The position numbers and the translations under genes are program-made. 58,636 nucleotides of DNA from the NCBI GenBank assembly GCA_011390575.1, contig JAABSE010000013.1, forward strand, positions 1 to 58,636, in the 5' to 3' direction. Shown piece after piece: positions 1 to 8,425 of this stretch. The notes under the pieces are model-generated. The model saw nothing but the letters and a program-made list of their open reading frames with translations, did no database searches and was not told where the DNA came from. Each line of letters begins with the position of its first letter. Within the stretch, counting starts at the first letter, position 1. The DNA comes from Sphingobacteriia bacterium (GTDB lineage: Bacteria > Bacteroidota > Bacteroidia > Bacteroidales > UBA7960).

Positions 1-2533
1 GCCTTCCCTTGCTATCGTAAGCAATGTTCGTTATTATCCCGTTATAATTTATGGTTGAAGGTTGGCCTGAGGGGTGATATTCGTAGGTTATGGTTCCTCC
101 CGGGTCAATTGCTTCAATCAATTGGCCCAATGCATTAAAACGTTCTCTGGATACCACACCATTAACGGTTGTAGTTACCTGGTTGCCAGAGTAGCTGTAA
201 TTCACAGTGCGCTCTTTGGCTGTCATTCTCCTTAGCCTACCAGTGCTTTGGTATAGATATGTTGTTTTACCGTCCAGTGTAGAGTTTGTTTCCTTCAGGG
301 ATCCATCGGAATTGTACACCGAGGTAACAGTAACCATATCACCACCTGCCGGGTGCGACTTTTGAGATACTTCCCTGCCCGCCAGGTCATAATAAACCCA
401 CGACTCATCACCCAGAGATGTTACTGTCCTGGTGTACCATCTCCAGTCATTTTCCCATCCATAACTAAAGGTGGTGGTACTATTGTCGGGATTGGTTATC
501 TGGGTAAGTTGACCATAGACATCATATGTGTAGGTTGTAACCCTGCCGTTGATGCAGGTGGTGGTCAAAGGCCTTCCAAAATCATCGTATGTGGTCAACT
601 CCGTGTGGGTTTCAAGTCCTGCTTTTTTGGTTTCAGATTTGGTCACAAATCTTCGGGTGCTGTCAAAAAACAGTTCTTCGGTAATCCCGGTAGTGGCATC
701 ATGTATCGTTTTCCGATTGGTCTTATCCGCATGATAGGTATAGATGGTTTGGTTACCATTGTTATCAATGGATTTATGCAGGTTTCGGTCGGAATAGTAT
801 TCGAAAGCAGCTTCCTCAACAAATGTCCCTCCACCCTGGGTGCGCGATGTTCGAATTAAATCAGGCTCGGGGCGGGAACTATCATAAAAGTATTCTGTCT
901 TTGTATAACCCTCGGTTCCGGCCGAGTCAACCTGCACTATTAACTGCCCGGTATTGGGATTTATTGCAGATCTATTGTAGGTAGTTAAACCGGTAAGAAG
1001 ATCCCGGTTGGTGGTTTTACTCTGGCTTTGCATAAACAAGCCAGTCCCTTTTGAAATATAGGAATTTTCGTATTCTACACTACCCAGGTTTACCGTACCT
1101 TTTCGGGTTGTTGATTTTTTTAAATAGGGAATATAAAAATCTGTGTCTATATCAAATTCCGAGATGGTACGCATTTTACTGATATCATCATACACTTCGG
1201 TTTGCTTAAAACCAAGGAAACCACGATTCCGGTGGAAACGGGCCGTGTTGTATTTGTAAGTTACATCAGAAAGGGTTGTATTCACATAAGGAGAGATAGG
1301 CAAGTAGGTTTTAATCCCTGAAACCACACGCAAAGGTAAATGACGCTCTGTTAAAGGATCGGCGACCGGAGTATTTTCCAATGTATACAAATCAGGATTA
1401 TGCAACCATCCATACTCTATATCTGTAATTAACCCATTTCCATTGGTGATGCTAACTACGAGGTTCTTATGGGTATCATTATGCATTTGCAACAACCCTT
1501 CTTTGGGGTTTCCATATCCAAATTTACTTGTAAGAATGAGGGTTGGAATACCGTTGTCATGCAGTAAACCACTGAAAAGCGGAAAAGAACCACAATTAAT
1601 TCTAAAGATGATGGCTTTCTTAAATTCTATTGAACCCAAAACTCCATCTCCAAGTCCAAGAAGGGTAGGTGGCCCAGGTGGTTCATATAGAGAATCAAGT
1701 GAATACGCAAAACTTGCACCATTTATCATTTCAGAATGAAAACCCATTCCTGTAGAGTAATAAGAAAATAATTTATAATTTGCGACGAAGTCTTGAAGTC
1801 CTTCATTTGGGGCAAGTGAGGGAGGATCGAAAAAAAACATGCCGGAAGGATGACCGTCAAGTAATATTCGGACACGTACTTCCCGCTGGAAACGAAGTAT
1901 ATCTGTTTTTCCATTCCCATTAAAATCTCCGGCCATATAAACATTCTTGTGTATCAACTTGGCCTTATTATTCTGCAGACTATAGGGTGTTTCATAGTAA
2001 AGCTCAGATGGTGACCCTTGTATAGGAACCTGATTATCTGCCTGTAGAACAAAACTACTCAATCCATTACTTAAATAGAGTCGCCATTTTTCCAATGCCT
2101 CATTATAAATCAAAATATCTATCAATCCATCTCCATTATAATCGCCAGGGTAGGCGAATGGGCTATCTACTGTCATAAGGGGTGTGCTGGCAATATGGGA
2201 AAAAGTATTTTTACCCTGGGCATTTCTGGTAGCGTTGAAAACACGGGTTTGCTGGCCATTGTAAGTTACAAGTTGAGAATTGGGGCTATTCCTGAAATTG
2301 GCAGCAAATATCATTGTAGAATTTACCCCAAAATCATTAAGGTTTACAAAATTCAATTTAAAATTACCATCTAAGCTAAGCTCCTGTGTACCCTGATAGT
2401 TCTTTTTTGCAATCAATACATTGGTTCTGCCATCTCCATTAAAATCACCTGAAACAATTACATCAGTGTGGCTCACGGATCCAATAATAGTGGGAAATGG
2501 ATTTGAAGATATTTTTTTTGAATATCGATCTTG
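1..2533 (-). CDS. FG-GAP/VCBS and RHS-repeat (SpvB/TcdB-like) protein, partial, 5'-truncated
   Basis: An open frame of about 844 codons without a stop runs from the left edge to 2533 on the minus strand; an in-frame TGA at 2534-2536 closes it upstream and I see no ATG with a signal peptide, so the N-terminus is missing. The 3' end lies outside the window. Reading 5' to 3', three FG-GAP/VCBS calcium-binding motifs come first (GDFNGDGR near 2440, GDYNGDG near 2130, GDFNGNGK near 1925), then an ITNGNGLITDIEYG stretch like the SpvB/TcdB middle region, then many YD/RHS repeats (TYTYDVYGQLTQI, TTYDDFGRPLTT, NIAYDSKGR at the very edge). Such proteins are large, secreted or surface-associated, and often carry a C-terminal toxin; the C-terminus is not visible here. 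Possible start codons inside the frame are GTG at 2476 and ATG at 1936, but both cut into the repeats. It may be a pseudogene or a recombination cassette rather than an expressed gene. Confidence 0.8.
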
Positions 2534-2831
2534 TCATCTGAAAGTTATTTTTTCCCATGCTGCAGGACGATGGAAAAGCGCTACAAGAGTGAAATCTCTT
2601 CACACTGCTGGACGATCATCTAAGTGCCTTGTTACACTAGGCTTTTACCGCAGTGAAACGACTACACGAAGAGACCCCGATCCATGGAGAGCACCAGCAG
2701 CACAGGCAGGTTTATATCGACTCCAAGGTTAAGCGGAATTCCTTCTACGAAAAAAATGTTGATTTTTTTGATTAACAGACGCAAAGTCATTATATATATA
2801 ATCAGGCATTTATAGAGCTGTTCATCAGAAT
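2534..2831. other. Gene-free segment upstream of the truncated RHS gene
   Basis: I find no credible coding sequence on either strand. 2534-2730 looks different from the AT-rich intergenic DNA around it and could be a relic of the missing RHS 5' end or of inserted DNA, but I recognise no family. 2742-2815 is AT-rich and contains a TATATATA run. AAGCGGAATT at 2731-2740 is matched in inverted orientation by AATTCCGCT at 2979-2987, so the right part may belong to the structured element that follows. Confidence 0.4.
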
Positions 2832-3023
2832 TTGCAACCGACTAGTGGTCGGACGAGCTGGAAGTCGTCTGACCACAAAGCAAAAAAATAGTGGCGGGGT
2901 TGCTGTAAGTGGCCCCGTCAACTTTGCCAAAATGCCAGGAGCGAAATTGCAACCGACCGTAGGAGCTCAATGAAGTTAAATTCCGCTCAGTTGTGGCAGG
3001 GTGACTACAGCTCACCCCGCCAC
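2832..3023. repeat. Structured intergenic element with three hairpins and nested repeats
   Basis: Three hairpins are visible. Arm one is GTGGTCGGACGA (2845-2856) with TCGTCTGACCAC (2865-2876). Arm two is GGCGGGG (2893-2899) with CCCCGTC (2913-2919). Arm three is GTGGCAGGGTGA (2993-3004) with TCACCCCGCCAC (3012-3023), one A/C mismatch. GTGGCGGGGT (2891-2900) is also the exact inverse of ACCCCGCCAC (3014-3023), so a larger alternative fold exists. TTGCAACCGAC occurs twice in direct orientation (2832-2842 and 2947-2957). AATTCCGCT (2979-2987) inverts AGCGGAATT at 2732-2740. This looks like a non-coding dispersed repeat or MITE-like element next to an RHS gene; the family is not known to me. Confidence 0.55.
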
Positions 3024-3166
3024 TAAAGTTAAAATCACCTTTCCCGCTATTATCCTGAACACATTTCCTTATTTAGACTCATTACAAATAAAGTTCAATC
3101 TCGTTTTTTTGTCGCTGAGTGTGCTAAATAAGCAATATATTCGCATAAACTTTAAATATTTTAGCT

Positions 3167-3664
3167 ATGCGAAAACTTACCCTATTATTTAGTTCCCTGT
3201 TTGTATTGTTTGTGGCGCTGCAGTCATGTAATCAACCTGCCGCAGAACAACAATCATGGGAAGCAGAATGGCTGGGCCAAACCCAACAGGAAATCATTGA
3301 CAATACCGAAGAGCAGTTTCAGGGTTTTAGCCGCACCATGACAGAAAACTCATATCGCTACCAGGAGCTCTACTGGGCCGGGCAGGATCAAAACTGGGAA
3401 TATGCAGAATACCAGCGCGAACATATTGTTGAAGCATTAGAGCAAGGCTTTGTGCGCAGACCCGAACATGAAGCTTCTGCACAACAATTTATGGATGTGG
3501 CACTGCCTGAAATTGAAGAAGTGATTAAATCCGCTGACCAGGAACAGTTCTTTGAATCCTTCGAAAAATTAACCAATACATGCAATACCTGCCATCAAAT
3601 GGAAGATGTAGCATTTATTACGGTAGTTCTTCCCAAGGTGAGACACAATGTTGTTTATTACTAA
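3167..3664 (+). CDS. CxxCH-containing lipoprotein, cytochrome c'-like
   Basis: A 165-residue protein with a lipoprotein signal peptide (lipobox LQSC, lipidated Cys near residue 21), so it is expected to be membrane-anchored outside the inner membrane. The body is strongly helical, and a single heme-binding CNTCH lies near the C-terminus (about residues 139-143). A C-terminal CxxCH on a helical bundle resembles cytochrome c', but the assignment is by architecture only. It lies just upstream of the alternative complex III operon with a terminator between them, so it is probably transcribed separately and may serve as an electron carrier or ligand-binding cytochrome. A poor TTTG/TATATTCG pair (3108-3143) with a long spacer is the only promoter candidate seen. 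Confidence 0.75.
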   Translation: MRKLTLLFSSLFVLFVALQSCNQPAAEQQSWEAEWLGQTQQEIIDNTEEQFQGFSRTMTENSYRYQELYWAGQDQNWEYAEYQREHIVEALEQGFVRRPEHEASAQQFMDVALPEIEEVIKSADQEQFFESFEKLTNTCNTCHQMEDVAFITVVLPKVRHNVVYY

Positions 3665-3678
3665 AAAAAAGATATTTA

Positions 3679-3712
3679 AAAGCAGGCCATTTTCACAGCC
3701 TGCTTTTTTTTT
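3679..3712 (+). terminator. Rho-independent terminator after the small cytochrome gene
   Basis: Perfect stem AAAGCAGGC (3679-3687) with GCCTGCTTT (3698-3706), a 10-base loop, followed by a run of T. It separates the small cytochrome gene from the act operon. Confidence 0.85.
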
Positions 3713-3754
3713 GAAAGCTTACTTATTTTGAACGATTCTGAATTAGGCCAATGG

Positions 3755-3785
3755 GTTGCAGGAGAGCTTTTTTTTTATAATTTAG
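3755..3785 (+). promoter_or_regulatory. Candidate Bacteroidota promoter for the act operon
   Basis: GTTG (3755-3758), 19 bases, then TAATTTAG (3778-3785), one mismatch to the -7 consensus TAnnTTTG. This is the best promoter-like match in 3713-3943 and would leave a leader of about 155 bases before actA. Nothing else was recognised in that gap. Confidence 0.4.
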
Positions 3786-3943
3786 TCGCATCAAATTTTG
3801 ATTTATATCACATTATTTAACATCACATCCCTTATCAATCATAACAACCGAGTAATCAGCAAAGAAGCACTTCAATTCCGAAATAAAACATACAACAATC
3901 AGGCAATATAAAATATTGCATTTTGAGAAAAGACAACCCGCTC

Positions 3944-5257
3944 ATGAAGAAAATACATCCAAAATCAAAAAAAAGTATGGTAAGCAACTCTGTTTTTTTA
4001 TCTGCTTTTGCTGTAAGCATAATGTCGGTCATTATGTTTTTTTCCCTGAGTTCTTTCCAGAGTTCGGAACAAGCAACTCAGGCAGATACCACCTTACAGG
4101 ACACTGCCCGTGCTTCACAACAAGCTGATAGTATAGAAGAGCCAATACTGGAACCAGATTCAGCAGAAAAAGAAACTCAAGCAACAGACACTGCTGAACT
4201 GGCTGTAGAAAGTTCTTTTGCACGGGGTGACTACAGCACACAGCAAACACGGAGAGGTGAAAGACTTTTTAATGGCCTTGCACCCTTTGAGAGTGGACTA
4301 CACGACTGTGCATCCTGCCACTATACCGATGCACAGGAAGAAATAAACTGGAACCCCTCCGCGTGGGAGCTGGCAGCCGTTTGGCAGGAGGACTCTGCAT
4401 ACAGCATCATGGAAATCATGAACAATCCTTTAACCACAAAACTCATGGAGGACCATGCCGGTATGACCATCACCCCTGAAGAGCAGCATTTGCTGGAAGC
4501 CTATTACACAAAAGTCAACGAACAGGGCCCCGACGAACTGCCTGCTTACCCAGTCAGAACAGCCATATTCTGGGGGATGGGACTCCTGATGCTACTGGCC
4601 ATTATCGACCTCCTCTTTACCCGCAAAATACGTTTCAAGGCTGTGCATGTAATCGTTCTATTTGTGGGCATTGCTGTGCACGGGCAATTTGCCATGGCCG
4701 AAGCTAAAGCCCTGAGCCGCACCCAGGATTATGCCCCTGAACAACCCATCAAGTTTTCTCACCTTATACATGCTGGTGAAAACGAAATTGATTGTGAATA
4801 TTGCCATTTCACTGCTGATTACAGTTTATCAGCCAACATTCCATCCAACAATGTATGCATGAACTGCCACACGGTTATCCGTAGTGGAACCAATTCAGGA
4901 AGTTTCGAAATCAATAAAATTCATAAGGCTGCTGAAACAGGAAACCCTGTTGAGTGGGTGAGGGTTCATAAATTGCCCGACCACAGCTTTTTCAGCCATG
5001 CCCAACACGTAAATGCCGGCAAACTGGATTGTGCAGAGTGCCACGGCGAAGTAGAAACCATGCATATCGTAAAACAGGTAGAAGACCTGTCAATGGGGTG
5101 GTGCCTGACCTGTCACCGCGAGAATGAGGTGGATTTTCTTGACAACCCTTATTTCGGAATTTATGAACGCCTGCACGAAAAAATCAGAAACGGAGAAATA
5201 GATGGCGTTACAGCTGCCGAACTGGGCGGTGAGGATTGCATGAGTTGTCATTATTAA
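3944..5257 (+). CDS. actA: Alternative complex III subunit ActA, multiheme cytochrome c
   Basis: Periplasmic multiheme cytochrome subunit of alternative complex III, which oxidises quinol and passes electrons to a cytochrome or directly to the oxidase. I chose ATG 3944 (437 residues, MKKIHPK...) over a TTG seven codons earlier. An N-terminal membrane segment (about residues 15-40) is followed by an acidic, Thr/Ala/Gln-rich linker, then a first CASCH (122-126). A second membrane segment (about 210-225) and hydrophobic stretch (about 235-250) precede five more heme sites: CEYCH 284, CMNCH 305, CAECH 363, CLTCH 387 and CMSCH 432. The last five match the classic ActA pentaheme domain; the first sits in a separate mono-heme domain at the N-terminal side, giving six sites in one chain. 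First gene of a continuous act-sco-cox block. Confidence 0.93.
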   Translation: MKKIHPKSKKSMVSNSVFLSAFAVSIMSVIMFFSLSSFQSSEQATQADTTLQDTARASQQADSIEEPILEPDSAEKETQATDTAELAVESSFARGDYSTQQTRRGERLFNGLAPFESGLHDCASCHYTDAQEEINWNPSAWELAAVWQEDSAYSIMEIMNNPLTTKLMEDHAGMTITPEEQHLLEAYYTKVNEQGPDELPAYPVRTAIFWGMGLLMLLAIIDLLFTRKIRFKAVHVIVLFVGIAVHGQFAMAEAKALSRTQDYAPEQPIKFSHLIHAGENEIDCEYCHFTADYSLSANIPSNNVCMNCHTVIRSGTNSGSFEINKIHKAAETGNPVEWVRVHKLPDHSFFSHAQHVNAGKLDCAECHGEVETMHIVKQVEDLSMGWCLTCHRENEVDFLDNPYFGIYERLHEKIRNGEIDGVTAAELGGEDCMSCHY

Positions 5258-5337
5258 AAGTACAGTCCCATAACAAGGCTAAAGGCAGATTAAAACCCTT
5301 TGCTCACAAAATAAAACCAATACCAATCACATACCCA

Positions 5338-8280
5338 ATGGAAAAAAAATACTGGCAAAGTATAGATGAAACCCGGGAAGATTATAAACCCCGGGAAGAA
5401 GAAAAAGAAGCTTCAATGATTGAAATACTGGCCAACGAGGCCAATGAAAAATCTGCATCACGCCGCGATTTTCTTAAGTGGTGCGGTATCAGTTTTTTCT
5501 CTGCCACTGTAATTTCAGCCTGCGAGAACCCGGTAAAGAAGGCCATCCCCTATCTTCATCAACCAGAAACCATTACTCCGGGCAAAGCCAGCTGGTATGC
5601 CTCCTCATTTTTAGATGGCAACCGTTTTTGCAGCGTATTGGTGAAAAACCGTGATGGAAGGCCCATTAAAATTGAAGGGAATGACCTTTGCAGTTTTACC
5701 GGCGGAGGCACCAACGCCATAATCCAGGCCTCAGTATTAAGTTTGTACGATGATGGGGCACGTTACAAGTATCCTACCAGAGAAGGTGAGAAAACTGATT
5801 GGAATCAGGCCGACGAAACCATAAAAAAAACCCTGAGGGAAGCCACGGATAAAGGGAAAAAATGTTTTCTGCTCACTCCTACCCTCATGAGCAGAACCAC
5901 AGAAAGTATCATAGATTCTCTCAAGGAGAAATATCCGGCACTTGAACAGGTAAGCTGGGATGCTGTAAGTTATGATGCCATTCGGGAAGCTCACCGGCAA
6001 ACATTTCAGTTCGCCGCCATTCCCGATTACCGTTTCGACAAGGCAGATCTTATCGTCAGCTTCAGCGCCGATTTTCTGGCCACCTGGCTGGCTCCCGTAA
6101 GCTTTGCCCACCGCTACGCCAAAACCCGCCGGCTATCGGAAGAGAAAAAAACCATGTCGCGCCACATTCATTTTGAGGCTGGCATGTCGGTTACCGGTTC
6201 CAATGCCGATGAGCGTATTCCGGTTAAACCTTCCACAGAACTGGAAATCATCATGGAGCTGTACAACGAAATGGCCACCATGACAGGCAACCCCGTATTC
6301 AGCTCCCCGGCAACCGATTACGACACCCGAACCCTGGCTCAGGAAATACTAACAAACAAGGGGAAAGCACTCATTGTTTGTGGCCACGATAACCTCCAGG
6401 CACAAATCCTCATCAACGCCATCAACCATATGGCCGAAGCCTATGGCAGCACCCTTGACAATCAAAAAACCCTGAACATGGGCCGTGGAAACAAGGAAGC
6501 CATGAGGCAGATGATTGAGGATATGGAAACAGGAAATGCTGAAATGGTGATGTTCTATAAAACCAATCCTTTGTACAATCACCCTCAGTCCAGCAAGATA
6601 AAGGCTGCCATGGCCAATGTGCCGGTTACCGTTTCTTTTGCTACGGCAAAAGACGAAACAGCCAGAGAATGCAACTACATTTTGCCCGATAACCATTACC
6701 TTGAATCCTGGGGAGAGTGCATGCCGGTCTGGGGCACACATGCACTGATGCAGCCAGTTATGCAACCCATCTTCAACACCCGCCAGTTCCAGTCGTCTTT
6801 GCTTGCATGGCTCGAAACGGATACTGATTATCACACCTATATAAAGAATTACACCGAAAGGACGCTCTTTCCAGGTCAAAATATATTTCCCGATTTTCAG
6901 CAGTTCTGGATGCATACCCTTCAGGCTGGCGTATTGGAAAATGATGAGGTATCTTCATTTAATGCCAACCTGCAAAGTGGAGTTGCCTCTGATGCTGTTA
7001 CCCTGTTAAAAGCCTATACATCGGAAGCCGGCAATATCCAGTTCAGCACCTACGAATACCTGGCCATGGCTGACGGAGCATATGCCAACAACCCGTGGCT
7101 GCAGGAGCTTCCTGATCCTGTCAGTAAAATCTCTTGGGACAACTTTGCAGCTGTATCTCCCAAATTTGCTGAGGATCATAATCTTAAAGACGGAAATACT
7201 TTAACCATCAATGGGTTGCAAATTCCCATGATTATTCAACCCGGTCAGGCATATGGTTCTATTTCCATTGCATTGGGTTATGGCCGCGAATACGCCGGGA
7301 AAAGTGCCGAGAAAACCGGGGTAAATGCTTTCAGACTATTAAACGACGACAATAATTTCCCCTGGAATGTAACCAACTGGACGAAGGAGAACACTGAGTA
7401 TGCCTTTGCCCGCTCGCAAACCCACCACAGCATGGAGGGCCGGCATATCGTAAGAGAATCAACCCTTAGCAAACACCAAGAGAATCCCAAAGCGGGCAAC
7501 GAAATCCGCGACTATCATCTCAAACATATGACGTCCCTCTATCCGGAACAAACCTTCGAGGGACATCATTGGGTGCTGATGGTGGATTTGAATGCCTGCA
7601 CCGGATGCAGCACCTGTGTGATTGCCTGCCAGTCAGAAAACAATGTACCCGTTGTGGGGAAAGATGAAGTTAAGCGCCGCCGTATTATGCACTGGATGCG
7701 CATCGACCGCTATTATACCGGAGATGCAGAAAACCCGGGAGTCGTTTTCCAACCCCTGATGTGCCAGCACTGCGACAATGCCCCCTGTGAAAATGTATGT
7801 CCTGTTGCAGCCACCACACACAGTAGTGAAGGCATCAACCAGATAACCTACAATCGTTGTGTGGGAACCAAATATTGCATCAACAACTGCCCTTATAAGG
7901 TAAGAAGATTCAACTGGTTTCGCTATGCTCAAAATGAAAAATTCGATTATAACATGAACTCCGATCTGGGCCGCATGGTTCTTAACCCGGATGTAACAGT
8001 TCGTGAAAGAGGAGTAGTAGAAAAGTGTTCATTCTGCATCCAGCGGATCCAGGAAGCCAAGCTAAAGGCCAAAACTGAAAGAAGAAAGCTCAAAGACGGA
8101 GATGTTGTTCCTGCTTGCATGGGAGCATGTCCATCACAGGCACTGGTATTTGGTGATCTGAATGACCCTGAAAGCCGTGTAGCCAGACTTATCAAAGACC
8201 CGCGCAACTATCATCTGCTGGAAGAATTGCATACGTTGCCTACGGTGGGGTATTTGACGAAGATTAGGAACAAAGGCTGA
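5338..8280 (+). CDS. actB: Alternative complex III subunit ActB, molybdopterin-oxidoreductase-like with iron-sulfur domain
   Basis: Large periplasmic subunit of alternative complex III. ATG 5338 (980 residues) is preferred; the longer frame from 5236 would overlap actA and begins with non-conserved sequence. Twin-arginine-type signal RRDFLKW at residues 42-48 is followed by a hydrophobic stretch ending SAC. Residues about 75-740 resemble the catalytic subunit of molybdopterin oxidoreductases (in this family the domain is known to lack the cofactor). The C-terminal part is a ferredoxin-like domain with four cysteine clusters: C754/757/760/764, C809/812/817/821, C841/847/851 (only three Cys, CVGTKYCINNC) and C897/900/927/931. 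That fits three [4Fe-4S] and one [3Fe-4S] cluster as known for ActB. It connects the quinol site in ActC with the hemes of ActA. Confidence 0.95.
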   Translation: MEKKYWQSIDETREDYKPREEEKEASMIEILANEANEKSASRRDFLKWCGISFFSATVISACENPVKKAIPYLHQPETITPGKASWYASSFLDGNRFCSVLVKNRDGRPIKIEGNDLCSFTGGGTNAIIQASVLSLYDDGARYKYPTREGEKTDWNQADETIKKTLREATDKGKKCFLLTPTLMSRTTESIIDSLKEKYPALEQVSWDAVSYDAIREAHRQTFQFAAIPDYRFDKADLIVSFSADFLATWLAPVSFAHRYAKTRRLSEEKKTMSRHIHFEAGMSVTGSNADERIPVKPSTELEIIMELYNEMATMTGNPVFSSPATDYDTRTLAQEILTNKGKALIVCGHDNLQAQILINAINHMAEAYGSTLDNQKTLNMGRGNKEAMRQMIEDMETGNAEMVMFYKTNPLYNHPQSSKIKAAMANVPVTVSFATAKDETARECNYILPDNHYLESWGECMPVWGTHALMQPVMQPIFNTRQFQSSLLAWLETDTDYHTYIKNYTERTLFPGQNIFPDFQQFWMHTLQAGVLENDEVSSFNANLQSGVASDAVTLLKAYTSEAGNIQFSTYEYLAMADGAYANNPWLQELPDPVSKISWDNFAAVSPKFAEDHNLKDGNTLTINGLQIPMIIQPGQAYGSISIALGYGREYAGKSAEKTGVNAFRLLNDDNNFPWNVTNWTKENTEYAFARSQTHHSMEGRHIVRESTLSKHQENPKAGNEIRDYHLKHMTSLYPEQTFEGHHWVLMVDLNACTGCSTCVIACQSENNVPVVGKDEVKRRRIMHWMRIDRYYTGDAENPGVVFQPLMCQHCDNAPCENVCPVAATTHSSEGINQITYNRCVGTKYCINNCPYKVRRFNWFRYAQNEKFDYNMNSDLGRMVLNPDVTVRERGVVEKCSFCIQRIQEAKLKAKTERRKLKDGDVVPACMGACPSQALVFGDLNDPESRVARLIKDPRNYHLLEELHTLPTVGYLTKIRNKG

Positions 8281-8425
8281 GGTTAGGAAAGAGGCTGAGG
8301 TAAAGAGTTAAAAGAAACATTGAACAATATAAGTTAATAGTTGCGGTAAAATGATTTGGTAAGTATAGAGAAAAAATCTTTTAACTCAATACCAATCACA
8401 AACCCGAAAAACAAACCGAACACAT

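Noticed and set aside
353..859. Plus-strand open frame of 168 codons
   Set aside because: Antisense shadow of the RHS-repeat coding sequence, which has clear protein motifs on the minus strand.
2421..2732. Plus-strand open frame of 103 codons crossing the RHS gene end
   Set aside because: Half is antisense to VCBS motifs and the rest has no recognisable protein features.
2731..3023. Integron attC site or group II intron remnant
   Set aside because: The hairpins lack paired attC core boxes and I found no domain V-like or reverse transcriptase sequence.
5236..5337. Longer N-terminus for ActB starting within actA
   Set aside because: The extra residues are not family-like and ATG 5338 gives the usual start before the twin-arginine signal.
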